Assembly: GCF_900112235.1 (NCBI RefSeq) | Contig: NZ_FOLH01000002.1 | Span: 310,001 to 374,000 of the forward strand | Source of the DNA: Marinospirillum celere | GTDB lineage: Bacteria > Pseudomonadota > Gammaproteobacteria > Pseudomonadales > Halomonadaceae | Direction of reading: 5' to 3' | DNA length: 64,000 nt | Shown: positions 29,898 through 39,941 of the stretch, one piece after another | Layout of the letters: each line of letters begins with the position of its first letter | Position numbering within the stretch: the stretch's first letter is position 1 | Notes under the pieces: model-generated | What the model was told of the DNA's origin: nothing | Databases searched by the model: none | The model's input: the letters and a program-made list of their open reading frames with translations, nothing else | Made by a program: the position numbers and the translations under genes

Positions 29898-30326
29898 ATG
29901 AAAACATTTTCAGCAAAACCGGAAAGCGTTAAGCGCGACTGGTATGTGGTTGATGCCACAGATAAAACCCTCGGTCGCCTGGCGACTGAAATCGCGCGTC
30001 GTCTGCGTGGTAAGCACAAGCCCGAATACACGCCTCACGTTGATACTGGTGACTACCTGGTTATCATCAATGCTGAGAAAGTCAAAGTGACTGGTAAAAA
30101 AGCTAAAGACAAGCTTTACTATCGTCACTCAGGTTTCCCTGGTGGCATCAAGCAGATGTCCTTTGAGAAACTTATTGACCATGCGCCTGAGCGTGTTCTT
30201 CAGGGTGCGGTCAAGGGCATGCTGCCCAAGGGCCCTCTGGGTCGCGCCATGCTGGCAAAACTCAAGGTCTATGCCGGAGCGGAGCATCCTCATGCCGCCC
30301 AGCAACCGCAAACTCTGAACATCTAA
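29898..30326 (+). CDS. rplM: 50S ribosomal protein L13
   Basis: L13 is an early-assembling 50S protein. The 142-residue product has full length with [20 protein letters not shown] near the start and the [18 protein letters not shown] and [20 protein letters not shown] blocks. I use ATG 29898 (MKTFSAKPE); an open frame 13 codons upstream would translate through the hairpin. It is followed by rpsI after 13 bp, the universal L13-S9 operon. Confidence 0.98.
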   Translation: MKTFSAKPESVKRDWYVVDATDKTLGRLATEIARRLRGKHKPEYTPHVDTGDYLVIINAEKVKVTGKKAKDKLYYRHSGFPGGIKQMSFEKLIDHAPERVLQGAVKGMLPKGPLGRAMLAKLKVYAGAEHPHAAQQPQTLNI

Positions 30327-30339
30327 CGGAAGGGTCGTC

Positions 30340-30732
30340 ATGTCTGCTACTCAAAATTACGGCACCGGCCGTCGCAAAACTTCAACTGCTCGTGTTTTTA
30401 TGAAGCCCGGCAGTGGTAAGATTTCAATTAATGGCTCCAGTCTGCAAGACTACTTTGGTCGCGAAACTTCACGCATGGTTGTGATGCAGCCGCTTGAGCT
30501 GACTAACAGTGTTGAGAAGTTTGATCTTCACATTACCGTTGCTGGTGGTGGTGCGAGTGGTCAAGCTGGGGCAATTCGCCACGGTATTACCCGTGCGCTG
30601 ATGGATTACGATGAAAGCCTGCGTGGTGAATTGCGTGCGGCGGGTTATGTAACCCGTGATGCGCGTATGGTCGAGCGTAAGAAAGTGGGTCTGCGCAAAG
30701 CGCGTAAGCGTCCACAGTACTCCAAGCGTTAA
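30340..30732 (+). CDS. rpsI: 30S ribosomal protein S9
   Basis: S9 sits in the 30S head and its C-terminal tail touches P-site tRNA. The 130-residue product has the family start [20 protein letters not shown] and the invariant C-terminal [17 protein letters not shown] ending in arginine. GGAAGGG precedes the ATG. A clear terminator follows. Confidence 0.98.
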   Translation: MSATQNYGTGRRKTSTARVFMKPGSGKISINGSSLQDYFGRETSRMVVMQPLELTNSVEKFDLHITVAGGGASGQAGAIRHGITRALMDYDESLRGELRAAGYVTRDARMVERKKVGLRKARKRPQYSKR

Positions 30733-30760
30733 TCGACGGGCTGGCTTCTGGCCTCCCAAA

Positions 30761-30795
30761 AACGCCTGGCCACTGTTGGTTAGGCGTTTTTTTTT
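30761..30795 (+). terminator. intrinsic terminator after rplM-rpsI
   Basis: AACGCCT (30761-30767) pairs with AGGCGTT (30782-30788), followed by a run of nine T (30787-30795). It separates the ribosomal-protein operon from petABC. Confidence 0.85.
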
Positions 30796-30953
30796 GCTGC
30801 GACAATAAGCCCTACCACTAATTCACTAGCAAGGATAAGCAGGGCTTTCTTGTTTTGGACGGCGCTTTTTTTTAATATTACATCTATTTAGAAAAGATTC
30901 GGGATACACTTGCGTTGCCTGAATAAACTATTTGTAGATGGGGAGAACCTTCA

Positions 30954-31556
30954 ATGAGTAATGATGGCGTGAACAAGGGGCGGCGACGCTTCCTCGTTGG
31001 TGCGACATCCGTCGTAGGGGCGGTGGGCGCAGTCGGGGTGGCGGTACCTTTCGTTGCCTCCTGGAATCCCAGTGCCAGGGCGCGTGCTGCAGGTGCACCG
31101 GCCAGGGCTGATATTTCCAGGCTGGAGCCCGGACAACAGATGACCGTCGAATGGCGCGGTCGTCCTGTCTGGATCGTACACCGTACTGAAGAAATGCTGG
31201 CGAGCCTTGAGCAGCTAGAAGATAGGATTCGTGATCCTCAGTCTGATAGTCATAGTAGCGACATGCAGCCTGATTATGCGCGTAACCCACACCGCTCACG
31301 TAAGCGTGAGTTTTTGGTGGTGATTGGTATCTGTACCCACCTGGGGTGCTCTCCTACTTATCGCCCTGATGTGGCACCGAATGATCTGGGCTCTAATTGG
31401 CTGGGTGGTTTCTTCTGCCCTTGTCACGGTTCGCGCTTCGATCTTGCTGGCCGCGTTTATCGGAACCAGCCGGCACCCCGTAATCTTGAGGTGCCTCCCT
31501 ATATGTTTGAGGACGACTACACCATCATTGTCGGTGTCGATGAGGAGAACGCCTAA
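30954..31556 (+). CDS. petA: ubiquinol-cytochrome c reductase Rieske iron-sulfur subunit
   Basis: PetA carries the 2Fe-2S cluster that takes the first electron from ubiquinol in the cytochrome bc1 complex. The 200-residue protein begins with a Tat-type signal (GRRRFLVGATSVVG) that remains as the membrane anchor. Cluster ligands are in CTHLGC (about residues 124-129) and CPCHGSRFD (about 154-162). GGGGAG precedes the ATG; the stop overlaps the petB ATG (TAATG). Confidence 0.97.
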   Translation: MSNDGVNKGRRRFLVGATSVVGAVGAVGVAVPFVASWNPSARARAAGAPARADISRLEPGQQMTVEWRGRPVWIVHRTEEMLASLEQLEDRIRDPQSDSHSSDMQPDYARNPHRSRKREFLVVIGICTHLGCSPTYRPDVAPNDLGSNWLGGFFCPCHGSRFDLAGRVYRNQPAPRNLEVPPYMFEDDYTIIVGVDEENA

Positions 31557-32815
31557 TGGGTAACCCGAATCGCGCTAAGGCTGAAAAAGGATTAATGCGG
31601 TGGATCGATGACCGCTTTCCCGCAACTCAGATGTGGGAAGATCACCTCAGCAAATACTATGCGCCTAAAAACTTTAACTTTTGGTATTTCTTTGGCTCGC
31701 TAGCCCTGTTGGTTCTGGTTAACCAGATCATTACCGGCATTTGGTTAACCATGAGTTACAACCCCTCTGCCGAGGGTGCCTTTGCTTCCATGGAATACAT
31801 CATGCGTGATGTTGAATATGGTTGGCTGCTTCGTTATATGCATACCACTGGCGCTTCTGCGTTCTTCGTGGTTATCTATCTGCACATGCTGCGCGGCATG
31901 ATGTACGGCTCCTACCAAAAACCACGTGAACTCATCTGGATTTTCGGTATGTGTCTGTATCTGGCCCTTATGGCTGAAGCCTTTATGGGTTACATGCTGC
32001 CTTGGGGACAAATGTCCTACTGGGGTGCCCAGGTTATCATTTCCCTGTTTGCTGCGATTCCGCTGATTGGTCCTGACCTGGCTCAGTGGGTACGTGGTGA
32101 TTATCTGATTTCGGGTATTACTCTAAACCGTTTCTTTGCTTTGCACGTGGTTGCTCTGCCCATCGTTATTTTGGGTCTGGTCGTTCTGCACATTATTGCT
32201 CTGCATGAAGTGGGTTCTAACAACCCGGATGGTGTTGAAATAAAAGACAATCTGGATGAAAACGGCGTACCTAAAGATGGTATTCCTTTCCACCCTTACT
32301 ACACCGTTAAAGACTTGGTGGGTGTGGCTGTCTTCCTATTTGTGTTTGCCATCGTGGTTTTCTATTTCCCAGAAATGGGTGGTTTCTTCATAGAACATCC
32401 GAACTTTATTCCGGCTGATCCACTGACAACACCGGATCACATTGCCCCTGTTTGGTACTTCACGCCCTTCTATGCCATCCTGCGCGCGATAACCTTCTCG
32501 CTCTTTGGTCTGGAAGCTGAATTCCTTGGTGTGGTCTTTATGGGTGCAGCGATCGCTATTCTTTTTGTACTGCCTTGGCTGGATCGTAGCCCTGTGCGCT
32601 CTATCCGCTACAAAGGCTGGATGAGTAAGCTTGCCTTGATACTCTTCTGCATCAGTTTTGTCGTGCTGGGTGTTTTGGGTGCTCTGCCTTCAACACCAAT
32701 TCGGACAGTTGTTGCTCAGATTTGTACAGCGATCTACTTCTTGTACTTCATTCTGATGCCTTTCTACACCAGGATTGAGAAATGCAAAACTCCTCCAGAA
32801 AGGGTGACCGGCTAA
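31556..32815 (+). CDS. petB: ubiquinol-cytochrome c reductase cytochrome b
   Basis: Cytochrome b holds haems bL and bH and both quinone sites of the bc1 complex. The 419-residue protein is a full-length, unsplit cytochrome b of eight membrane helices. Haem-ligand histidines are in the MHTTGASAFFVVIYLHMLRG region of helix B and the FALHVVALPIVILGLVVLHIIALH region of helix D. The Qo motif is PVWY (HIAPVWYFTPFYA) rather than PEWY, as is usual in gamma- and betaproteobacteria. GAGGAG precedes the ATG and the stop overlaps petC. Confidence 0.97.
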   Translation: MGNPNRAKAEKGLMRWIDDRFPATQMWEDHLSKYYAPKNFNFWYFFGSLALLVLVNQIITGIWLTMSYNPSAEGAFASMEYIMRDVEYGWLLRYMHTTGASAFFVVIYLHMLRGMMYGSYQKPRELIWIFGMCLYLALMAEAFMGYMLPWGQMSYWGAQVIISLFAAIPLIGPDLAQWVRGDYLISGITLNRFFALHVVALPIVILGLVVLHIIALHEVGSNNPDGVEIKDNLDENGVPKDGIPFHPYYTVKDLVGVAVFLFVFAIVVFYFPEMGGFFIEHPNFIPADPLTTPDHIAPVWYFTPFYAILRAITFSLFGLEAEFLGVVFMGAAIAILFVLPWLDRSPVRSIRYKGWMSKLALILFCISFVVLGVLGALPSTPIRTVVAQICTAIYFLYFILMPFYTRIEKCKTPPERVTG

Positions 32816-33579
32816 TGAAAAAACTATTACTGGCAATGATTATTGCGCTGGTGCCGGGCCTGGTTATGGCGGCACCTTCCGGTAAACTGGATTCCATGAA
32901 ACCGGATCTCTATGATTTTGAATCCCTGCACAATGGGGCACGTCTTTTCGTGAACTATTGCATGGGTTGTCATACTGCTGAGCACCAGCGTTTTTCAAGG
33001 ACTGCTGAAGATCTGGGTATTCCTCAGGATGTCATTGAGGAGAATCTGATTTTGAGTCCTCAGCTGGCTTACAATGATCACATGTTAAATGGTTTGACTC
33101 GTGAAGACGGTGCAGCCATGTTTGGTACGGCGCCTCCTGATCTGAGCTTGATTACCCGCTCACACGGTGCTGATTACATCTACAGCCTGCTGCGTGGTTA
33201 CTATGTTGAGGAAGGCCGTCCTTTCGGTGTTAACAATACTGTTTTCGCCGATATCGGTATGCCTCATCCGCTGGTCCACCTCCAGGGTGAATATGAACTG
33301 ATTTGTGATCCCAATGAAGTGGAAGTTAAAACCACTGATCCACTAAAGGGAACGGTGGCTGATCCACGTGACTGCTTTAGTGAAGTACGTGCAGGTAGCC
33401 TGTCTCCTGCTGAGTATGATCAGGCGGTTTATGATCTGACCAACTTCATGGTTTACGTCGCTGAGCCCAGCAAATACCAAAGTGACCGTCTGGGTCCCAA
33501 GGTGCTGGTGTTCATTTTTGTATTCTTCATTTTTGCTTACTTGCTGAAGAAAGAATACTGGCGTGACATTAAACACTGA
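32815..33579 (+). CDS. petC: ubiquinol-cytochrome c reductase cytochrome c1
   Basis: Cytochrome c1 passes electrons from the Rieske protein to soluble or membrane cytochrome c. The 254-residue precursor has a signal peptide (LLLAMIIALVPGLVMA), a CxxCH haem site in NYCMGCHT (about residues 47-54) and a C-terminal membrane anchor (VLVFIFVFFIFAYLL). I start at ATG 32815, sharing a base with the petB stop. It ends the petABC operon, followed by a terminator. Confidence 0.96.
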   Translation: MKKLLLAMIIALVPGLVMAAPSGKLDSMKPDLYDFESLHNGARLFVNYCMGCHTAEHQRFSRTAEDLGIPQDVIEENLILSPQLAYNDHMLNGLTREDGAAMFGTAPPDLSLITRSHGADYIYSLLRGYYVEEGRPFGVNNTVFADIGMPHPLVHLQGEYELICDPNEVEVKTTDPLKGTVADPRDCFSEVRAGSLSPAEYDQAVYDLTNFMVYVAEPSKYQSDRLGPKVLVFIFVFFIFAYLLKKEYWRDIKH

Positions 33580-33625
33580 TTCTTTTGGGCAGCTCCTAGG
33601 GTTGCCTGCTCAGTGAACTTGGCAG

Positions 33626-33660
33626 AAAGCGTGCGGATGACCGTGCGCTTTTTGCTATTT
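33626..33660 (+). terminator. intrinsic terminator after petABC
   Basis: An 11-bp stem AAAGCGTGCGG (33626-33636) with CCGTGCGCTTT (33641-33651) closes a 4-nt loop; the middle two pairs are G-U wobbles. T-rich sequence follows. The sspA promoter begins immediately after it. Confidence 0.75.
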
Positions 33661-33681
33661 CTGGTCCCAAGACGTTATAGT
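33652..33681 (+). promoter_or_regulatory. candidate promoter of sspAB
   Basis: TTGCTA (33652-33657) and TATAGT (33676-33681) are separated by 18 bp, 31 bp before the sspA ATG. The -35 element overlaps the T-rich tail of the petABC terminator. Confidence 0.55.
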
Positions 33682-33712
33682 TATGGGCTACTTGTAGAGT
33701 GAGGAATTATCA

Positions 33713-34336
33713 ATGGGCGTTGTCACCAAACGTTCTTCCATGACTTACTTTTCAGATGGAAGTGATCACTACAGCCATCGTGTACGTATAGTTTTGGCAG
33801 AGAAGGGCGTAACTGTTGATTTGCTGGACATCAACCCCAATAACAAACCAGAGGAGTTGGCTGATCTTAATCCTTACAATAGTTTGCCAACACTACTGGA
33901 CAGGGATTTGGTGCTTTATGAATCCAAGGTCATGATGGAGTATTTGGATGAGCGTTTTCCTCATCCGCCCCTCTTGCCAGTCTACCCAGTTGCGCGCGCA
34001 CAAAGCCGCCTTTGGCTGCATCGCATAGAGCGTGAATGGAGTCCGCTGGTTGATACTCTGGTTTCTGAAGAAGGAAAGAAAGCGGATAAAGCCCGAAAGG
34101 AATTGCGTGAGAGCATCATTGGGGTTGCCCCTATTTTCACTGACCGTCCATTTTTTATGAGTGATGAGTTCAGCTTGGTCGACTGCTGTGTACTGCCTAT
34201 CTTGTGGCGTCTGCCGCACTTTGGTATTGAGTTGCCTGAAAAGCAGATTAAGCCCTTGATTGACTACATGGAAAGATCTTTTGACCGTGAAGGTTTTCTG
34301 GAAAGTCTTTCTGAAGCTGAAAAAGAAATGCGCTGA
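33713..34336 (+). CDS. sspA: stringent starvation protein A
   Basis: SspA is a glutathione-S-transferase-fold protein without transferase activity that binds RNA polymerase and changes transcription during starvation and acid stress. The 207-residue protein has the N-terminal thioredoxin-like half ([43 protein letters not shown]) and a helical C-terminal half with [34 protein letters not shown] precedes the ATG. It is paired with sspB after 18 bp. Confidence 0.95.
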   Translation: MGVVTKRSSMTYFSDGSDHYSHRVRIVLAEKGVTVDLLDINPNNKPEELADLNPYNSLPTLLDRDLVLYESKVMMEYLDERFPHPPLLPVYPVARAQSRLWLHRIEREWSPLVDTLVSEEGKKADKARKELRESIIGVAPIFTDRPFFMSDEFSLVDCCVLPILWRLPHFGIELPEKQIKPLIDYMERSFDREGFLESLSEAEKEMR

Positions 34337-34354
34337 ATTTAGAAGGTAAAATCT

Positions 34355-34783
34355 ATGACAAGCTCTAGCCGTCCTTATTTGCTTCGTGGCCTCTATGAGT
34401 GGTTGTTGGACAACCATCTGACGCCGCATGTAATCATTGCGGCTGACTTGCCCGGTGTTGAGGTGCCGCGAGAACAGGTTCAGGAAGGTCAATTAGTATT
34501 GAATATTTCTGATACCGCAACTCGTGGCCTGGAAATTAGTAACGAGGCGCTGACTTTTAGTGCACGCTTTGGGGGTGTTCCCCGGCAGCTCTACATTCCT
34601 ATGGAGGCTGTGGTTGCTATCTACGCTAGAGAGAATGGCGCTGGAATGGTCTTTGGTCAGGAGCCGGGAGTGGAGGAAGCCCTGGAGGAAGAGGAGGCTT
34701 CTAGTGAAAGCCCCTCTGCAGCCAGTGAGGAGGCCCCAGCTTCTGCTTCTAGGCAGGCCTCTCATTTGAAGGTGGTTAAATAA
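34355..34783 (+). CDS. sspB: ClpXP specificity-enhancing factor SspB
   Basis: SspB binds ssrA-tagged peptides and delivers them to ClpXP. The 142-residue protein has the substrate-binding fold (RPYLLRGLYEWLLDNHLTPHV, TRGLEISNEALTFSARFGG, LYIPMEAVVAIYARENGAGMVF) followed by an acidic, disordered linker and a C-terminal LKVVK motif that resembles the ClpX-binding tail of E. coli SspB. The stop lies 3 bp from the stop of the convergent diaA gene. Confidence 0.95.
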   Translation: MTSSSRPYLLRGLYEWLLDNHLTPHVIIAADLPGVEVPREQVQEGQLVLNISDTATRGLEISNEALTFSARFGGVPRQLYIPMEAVVAIYARENGAGMVFGQEPGVEEALEEEEASSESPSAASEEAPASASRQASHLKVVK

Positions 34784-34786
34784 GGC

Positions 34787-35766
<980 letters not shown>

Positions 35767-35772
35767 CCTGCA

Positions 35773-37611
35773 TTAGTCCAATATCAATTGATCAACCAGT
35801 TGTTGCTGTTCGAAAGCATTTTCAGGCAGTGGTTGAGGGCGTCCTGCTATAAATTGGGCCCATTGAAGTTCACGTTCAATTCTGCGGTGTTGATGACCCA
35901 GGCGTCCAGTTGCTCCGTCAAGGCGGGACTCAGGCAAGGCTTCCAAGAGTTCCATGCGTTGAGCAAGCAGATAGGCATCGACACCCATTGCATAGAGACG
36001 CCCATAGCGATTCATACTGCTCGGCCAGGCTTCGCGAATGCGCTTTTGCAATTCGTCTTCAGGGGCCAAATACCAGGTGATATCGGCAAAAGCAATTTCA
36101 TTCATATCCCTGTCTTGCGAAGGATTGGGAGTGCCTGAATAGATAGAAGAAGTTGCCATTACCGGAAGGCCAGAAGCGAGAAGAAAGCTTAGGGCTGGTT
36201 TTACTTGGCGTCCAGTGGCTGTATTGGCGTGCAGGAAAAGAAAGTCACTGTCTTCACGGGGCCGGGCAACAAAATGGGGGCGCTGACCGAGAAGACGGGT
36301 TAGATTTTGGTGGCGTTGCTGGCTTAACTGAACTTCCAGTAGCTGACGTAATGCAGAATCCAGGCTACGTCCTTCGCCATACTGGCGGGTGTGGGTGATT
36401 TCACCACCCAGTTCTTCCCAGGCTTTTATAAAGCTGGCTTCCACACGAGTCCCCCAATCACCTTCAGGTGTCAGGCTTAGCGCTCGTCTAAAACCGCTTT
36501 GCCATGCCTTTTGAGCAACCTGGCGGGCTTCATTTTCAGCGGAGAGTCCAAACTGGAAAAGATCGCGGTTTGGGAATTCAGGATCATTGCCATAGTTTAG
36601 AGCCAGTGTGGGAAGGGGTAGGTTTGAACGCCGCTCCAGGAGATCAACGCGTGATTTGGCGAGGGGGCCGATGATCACTTCAACCTGATCTCTTTTGGCC
36701 TGTTGATAAAGCTCGTCCAAGCTGCCTGACTGGGTATCATAAAAGCTGATTTGGGGTTGAAACTGCCCCTCTTCACCGGCACGGATGTGCCGCGCAATCA
36801 ACGCATTGCGTATGGCCTGGGCAGCTTCGGCAAGGGGCCCGGATGAGGGCAGGAAAACCCCCAGATGCTGAACCTGACGTCGGCTGAGTTCGGCGAGCAG
36901 CTCCAGGTCTTCAGGGAGATTTTGGCGAGCGGGATGGTTTGGCCAGCGCTCCGTCCAGTTATCCATTAGGCTTTGAAAGGCTTCAAAGTTTTCAGTGGTC
37001 TGCTGACGTACTTGGGCCAACTCTATCCAGCCTCTGAGCCCTGCTTGGCGTTCACGGCTGACTAGGTTGTTGAGCTGCTCACCACTCAGTTGGTTAAGTT
37101 GCTGCCAAAGGCGATTTTGAGCTTCTTCTTGTTTTTCAAGATTAGGTGCTATTAGGGTTTGGCTATAGCTTTGCTGAAGGGCCGCGACAAAGTGCCCAGT
37201 GATTTCAAAAGCCGCGGATCGATAACCAGCAAGCTGATATTCCTGCTCAAGCGATGTTTGCTCAAGACTTTGACTGATACGGTTAATTTGTCGTAGAGCC
37301 TGACGCCCATCATCCAGAGCCAGGGCATTTTCAGCGGCCAGGACCAAAAGCCGCCAGCGCTCCTCGGCAGGCAGCAGGTGCAACTGAATACTTTGCACCA
37401 GTTCCAGGCTCTGCTGATAGTTACCTTCCTGTGCTAGAATCTGAGCAGCTTCCAGCCTGAGTAGTTGTGCTTCAACTTCTGGGTCCTGGTGGCTAATAGC
37501 CAAGTCTTCGGCTTCTTCTGAAGGCTGGGGCGCAGTGGCACAGCCGACTAGAAGCATAAATACAACCAGAAGCAAAAGCATCGGACGATGAGCTGATAAT
37601 TTGTTTAACAC
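35773..37611 (-). CDS. lpoA: penicillin-binding protein activator LpoA (LppC)
   Basis: LpoA is an outer-membrane lipoprotein that reaches through the periplasm to activate PBP1A. A signal peptide ends in the lipobox LLVGC (acylated Cys24), an N-terminal TPR-like helical domain covers about residues 45-240, and the rest is a periplasmic-binding-protein-like fold (HLGVFLPSSGPLAEAAQAIRNALIA, EVIIGPLAKSRVDLL). I start at GTG 37611 (612 residues), about 9 nt after AAGGA; the frame is open to TTG 37641, which would overlap rsmI. Only 19 bp separate it from the divergent rsmI. Confidence 0.92.
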   Translation of the reverse strand: MLNKLSAHRPMLLLLVVFMLLVGCATAPQPSEEAEDLAISHQDPEVEAQLLRLEAAQILAQEGNYQQSLELVQSIQLHLLPAEERWRLLVLAAENALALDDGRQALRQINRISQSLEQTSLEQEYQLAGYRSAAFEITGHFVAALQQSYSQTLIAPNLEKQEEAQNRLWQQLNQLSGEQLNNLVSRERQAGLRGWIELAQVRQQTTENFEAFQSLMDNWTERWPNHPARQNLPEDLELLAELSRRQVQHLGVFLPSSGPLAEAAQAIRNALIARHIRAGEEGQFQPQISFYDTQSGSLDELYQQAKRDQVEVIIGPLAKSRVDLLERRSNLPLPTLALNYGNDPEFPNRDLFQFGLSAENEARQVAQKAWQSGFRRALSLTPEGDWGTRVEASFIKAWEELGGEITHTRQYGEGRSLDSALRQLLEVQLSQQRHQNLTRLLGQRPHFVARPREDSDFLFLHANTATGRQVKPALSFLLASGLPVMATSSIYSGTPNPSQDRDMNEIAFADITWYLAPEDELQKRIREAWPSSMNRYGRLYAMGVDAYLLAQRMELLEALPESRLDGATGRLGHQHRRIERELQWAQFIAGRPQPLPENAFEQQQLVDQLILD

Positions 37612-37630
37612 CCTGGATGATCCTTCGATA

Positions 37631-38548
37631 ATGACCCGCAATAGCTCTCCGACTGTTCAGGCTCCACAGTCAGTTAATGAATCTGTTGAGCATACCAAAA
37701 AACAGGCCTGTTTGTACGTAGTGGCGACACCCATAGGCAACCTGGATGATATGACAGCCAGAGCCCTGACTATTTTACAGCAAGTTGATCGAATTGCAGC
37801 CGAAGATACGCGTTTAACTCAAAAGCTGCTACAGCATTTTGGTATCCAAAGCCCGCTGATATCCTTGCATGATCACAATGAAGAAGCTCGTAGTAAACAG
37901 CTGGTCAGTTTTCTTGAGCGAGGTGAAAGCCTGGCTTTGGTTTCTGATGCAGGCACGCCTCTGATTTCTGATCCTGGCTATTCGCTGGTTCGGCAGGTTA
38001 GAGCGGGAGGCTTTTCAGTGGTGCCCATTCCTGGTGTTAGTGCACTGATTGCGGCTTTGAGTGTAGCGGGCCTGCCGACCGACCGTTTTTACTTTGCTGG
38101 TTTTTTACCGGCCAAATCTCAGGCACGCAGCAAGCAGCTGGAAGAGTTGAAGCTGCAGCAGGGCACTCTGATTTTTTATGAATCCCCTCACCGCATCCTG
38201 GCGAGTCTGCAAACTATGGTGGATGTCTTGGGCGGTGAACGACCAGCGTGCCTGGCTCGGGAGATTACCAAGCGCTATGAGACTTTTCTTCATGCGCCCC
38301 TTGCTGAATTGTTGCAGCAGGTTCAGGCAGATAGTAATCAGCAGCGCGGAGAGCTGGTGGTGATGGTTGAAGGCTATCAGGGGGTGCAGGATGCCGAGGA
38401 CTGGTCTGAAGCCTGTCGATGGCTGGGGGAATTGAAAAATGAAATGCCACCTTCGCGGGCCTGTGCCCTGGTCGCTAAAATGACTGGTGTTAAAAAGAAA
38501 CCGCTGTATGCTTGGATGCTGGCGCAGGAAGCTGCAGGCAAGGCTTGA
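37631..38548 (+). CDS. rsmI: 16S rRNA (cytidine1402-2'-O)-methyltransferase RsmI
   Basis: RsmI methylates the ribose of C1402 in the decoding centre of 16S rRNA and acts with RsmH, encoded just downstream, which methylates the base N4 of the same nucleotide. The 305-residue protein is a tetrapyrrole-methylase-fold enzyme with YVVATPIGNLDDMTARAL near residue 30, VSDAGTPLISDPGY near 105 and FYESPHRI near 182. ATG 37631 is preferred over the in-frame TTG 37601, which would overlap lpoA. Confidence 0.96.
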   Translation: MTRNSSPTVQAPQSVNESVEHTKKQACLYVVATPIGNLDDMTARALTILQQVDRIAAEDTRLTQKLLQHFGIQSPLISLHDHNEEARSKQLVSFLERGESLALVSDAGTPLISDPGYSLVRQVRAGGFSVVPIPGVSALIAALSVAGLPTDRFYFAGFLPAKSQARSKQLEELKLQQGTLIFYESPHRILASLQTMVDVLGGERPACLAREITKRYETFLHAPLAELLQQVQADSNQQRGELVVMVEGYQGVQDAEDWSEACRWLGELKNEMPPSRACALVAKMTGVKKKPLYAWMLAQEAAGKA

Positions 38549-38573
38549 GCCGCATCGGGTTTGTCTATATCCT
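38545..38573 (+). promoter_or_regulatory. candidate promoter of rnpB
   Basis: TTGAGC (38545-38550) and TATCCT (38568-38573) are separated by 17 bp, 7 bp before the expected RNase P RNA 5' end. The -35 element contains the rsmI stop codon. Confidence 0.55.
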
Positions 38574-38580
38574 TGCGCTC

Positions 38581-38936
38581 GGAAGTCGGCCGGACAGTCG
38601 CTGCCGCTGCTTGCAGCGGGGGAGGAAAGTCCGGGCTCCAAAGGGCAGGGTGCCAGGTAACGCCTGGGGGGCGCAAGCCTACGGAAAGTGCCGCAGAAAA
38701 TATACCGCCGATGGCCTTTCGAGGCACAGGTAAGGGTGAAAAGGTGCGGTAAGAGCGCACCGCGCGGGTGGCAACACACCGTGGCAGGGTAAACCCCACC
38801 TGGAGCAAGACCAAATAGGAACCCTAAAGGCGTGGCCCGCGTTGGGTTCGGGTAGGTTGCTTGAGCGCTGGAGTGATCCAGCGCCTAGAGGAATGGCTGT
38901 CCTCGACAGAACCCGGCTTATAGGCCGACTTCCCAC
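38581..38936 (+). ncRNA. rnpB: RNase P RNA (bacterial type A)
   Basis: The catalytic RNA of RNase P cleaves the 5' leader from tRNA precursors. Landmarks of a type A RNA occur in order: GGAAGTCGGCC at the 5' end pairing with GGCCGACTTCC at the 3' end (helix P1), GAGGAAAGTCCGGGCTCC (start of the CR-I core), GGCAGGGTGCCAGGTAACGCC, GGTAAGGGTGAAAAGGTGCGG (CR-II/III), GCAAGACCAAATAGG (CR-IV), and CGACAGAACCCGGCTTA (CR-V), which contains the GGU/CCA-type region for tRNA 3' ends. Length of about 356 nt is normal. It lies between rsmI and rsmH as in Pseudomonas. P1 is followed by ACTTTTTCTT, the only termination-like sequence. Confidence 0.97.
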
Positions 38937-38959
38937 TTTTTCTTAATACCGAGCCAACT

Positions 38960-39940
38960 ATGTCAACCCATTCAGCGTCCGTTAACCCCCTTGCCTCAAC
39001 CGATCATCAACACCTTACGGTGTTATTACAGGAAGCCGTTGCTGCCTGGTGTTCTGATCCTTCAGGGGTGTATGTGGATGGCACTTTTGGTCGGGGTGGT
39101 CACAGTCGTCTGCTGTTGGAAAAGCTGGACTCGAAAGGTCGCTTGATTGGTATCGATAAGGATCCTCGGGCCTTGGCGGCTGGCCGTCAGTTGGCAGCCG
39201 AGGATTCACGCTTTTCCATCCATCATGCTTCCTTTGCTGATTTGCCTCTCTGCCTTGAAGAGGCAGGGATCAGCCAGGGTCTGCAGGGCATCTTGCTGGA
39301 TTTAGGCGTTTCCTCGCCGCAGTTGGATGATCCTGAACGTGGCTTCAGTTTTATGCAGGATGGCCCTCTGGATATGCGTATGGATACCAGTCAAGGTCTA
39401 AGCGCTGCAGACTGGCTGGCAACAGCAAAAGAGGCTGAGATAAGCGATGTTCTGTTTCATTATGGTGAAGAGCGTCATGCCAGGCGGATGGCCAGGGCTT
39501 TGATTCGTGCCCGTGAAGAAGCACCGATTACCCGAACCGGCCAATTGGCTGAAATCATCAAAGCCGCCAATCCGAGCTGGGAAAAACACAAGCATCCTGC
39601 AACCCGTGCCTTTCAGGGTATACGCATCCATATCAACCAAGAATTGAAAGACCTGGAGCGCTTGTTGAGCCAGGCCCTGGATCTTTTGGCACCCGGTGGC
39701 CGTTTGGTGGTGATTAGTTTTCACTCGCTGGAAGATCGAATGGTTAAGCGTTTTATCCGCGATGCCGCAAAGGGAGACAGCCATTTGCCACCTGGAGTCC
39801 CCTTTAGGGAAGATGAACTTAAACGTCGCCTGAAACCTCTTGGAAAAGCCGTGAAAGCCAGTGCAGAAGAGGTTAAACTCAATCCACGTGCACGTAGTGC
39901 AGTGATGCGAGCTGCTGAAAAACTGCCAGAGGTTCCTTGA
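38960..39940 (+). CDS. rsmH: 16S rRNA (cytosine1402-N4)-methyltransferase RsmH
   Basis: RsmH (MraW) methylates N4 of C1402 in 16S rRNA. The 326-residue protein has the SAM-binding [18 protein letters not shown] near residue 40, [22 protein letters not shown] near 112 and [18 protein letters not shown] near 255. It is the first gene of the dcw cluster here; mraZ, which usually precedes it, is missing, and rnpB ends 23 bp upstream. I see no convincing Shine-Dalgarno sequence before the ATG. Confidence 0.97.
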   Translation: MSTHSASVNPLASTDHQHLTVLLQEAVAAWCSDPSGVYVDGTFGRGGHSRLLLEKLDSKGRLIGIDKDPRALAAGRQLAAEDSRFSIHHASFADLPLCLEEAGISQGLQGILLDLGVSSPQLDDPERGFSFMQDGPLDMRMDTSQGLSAADWLATAKEAEISDVLFHYGEERHARRMARALIRAREEAPITRTGQLAEIIKAANPSWEKHKHPATRAFQGIRIHINQELKDLERLLSQALDLLAPGGRLVVISFHSLEDRMVKRFIRDAAKGDSHLPPGVPFREDELKRRLKPLGKAVKASAEEVKLNPRARSAVMRAAEKLPEVP

Positions 39941-39941
39941 G

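Noticed and set aside
32440-32470. PVWY in cytochrome b as an unusual Qo site
   Set aside because: PVWY is a known variant of PEWY in gamma- and betaproteobacteria.
38105-38936. Several open frames (up to 224 codons) over the rsmI 3' end and rnpB
   Set aside because: They cross a well-conserved structural RNA and the rsmI gene in other frames, with no recognisable domain.
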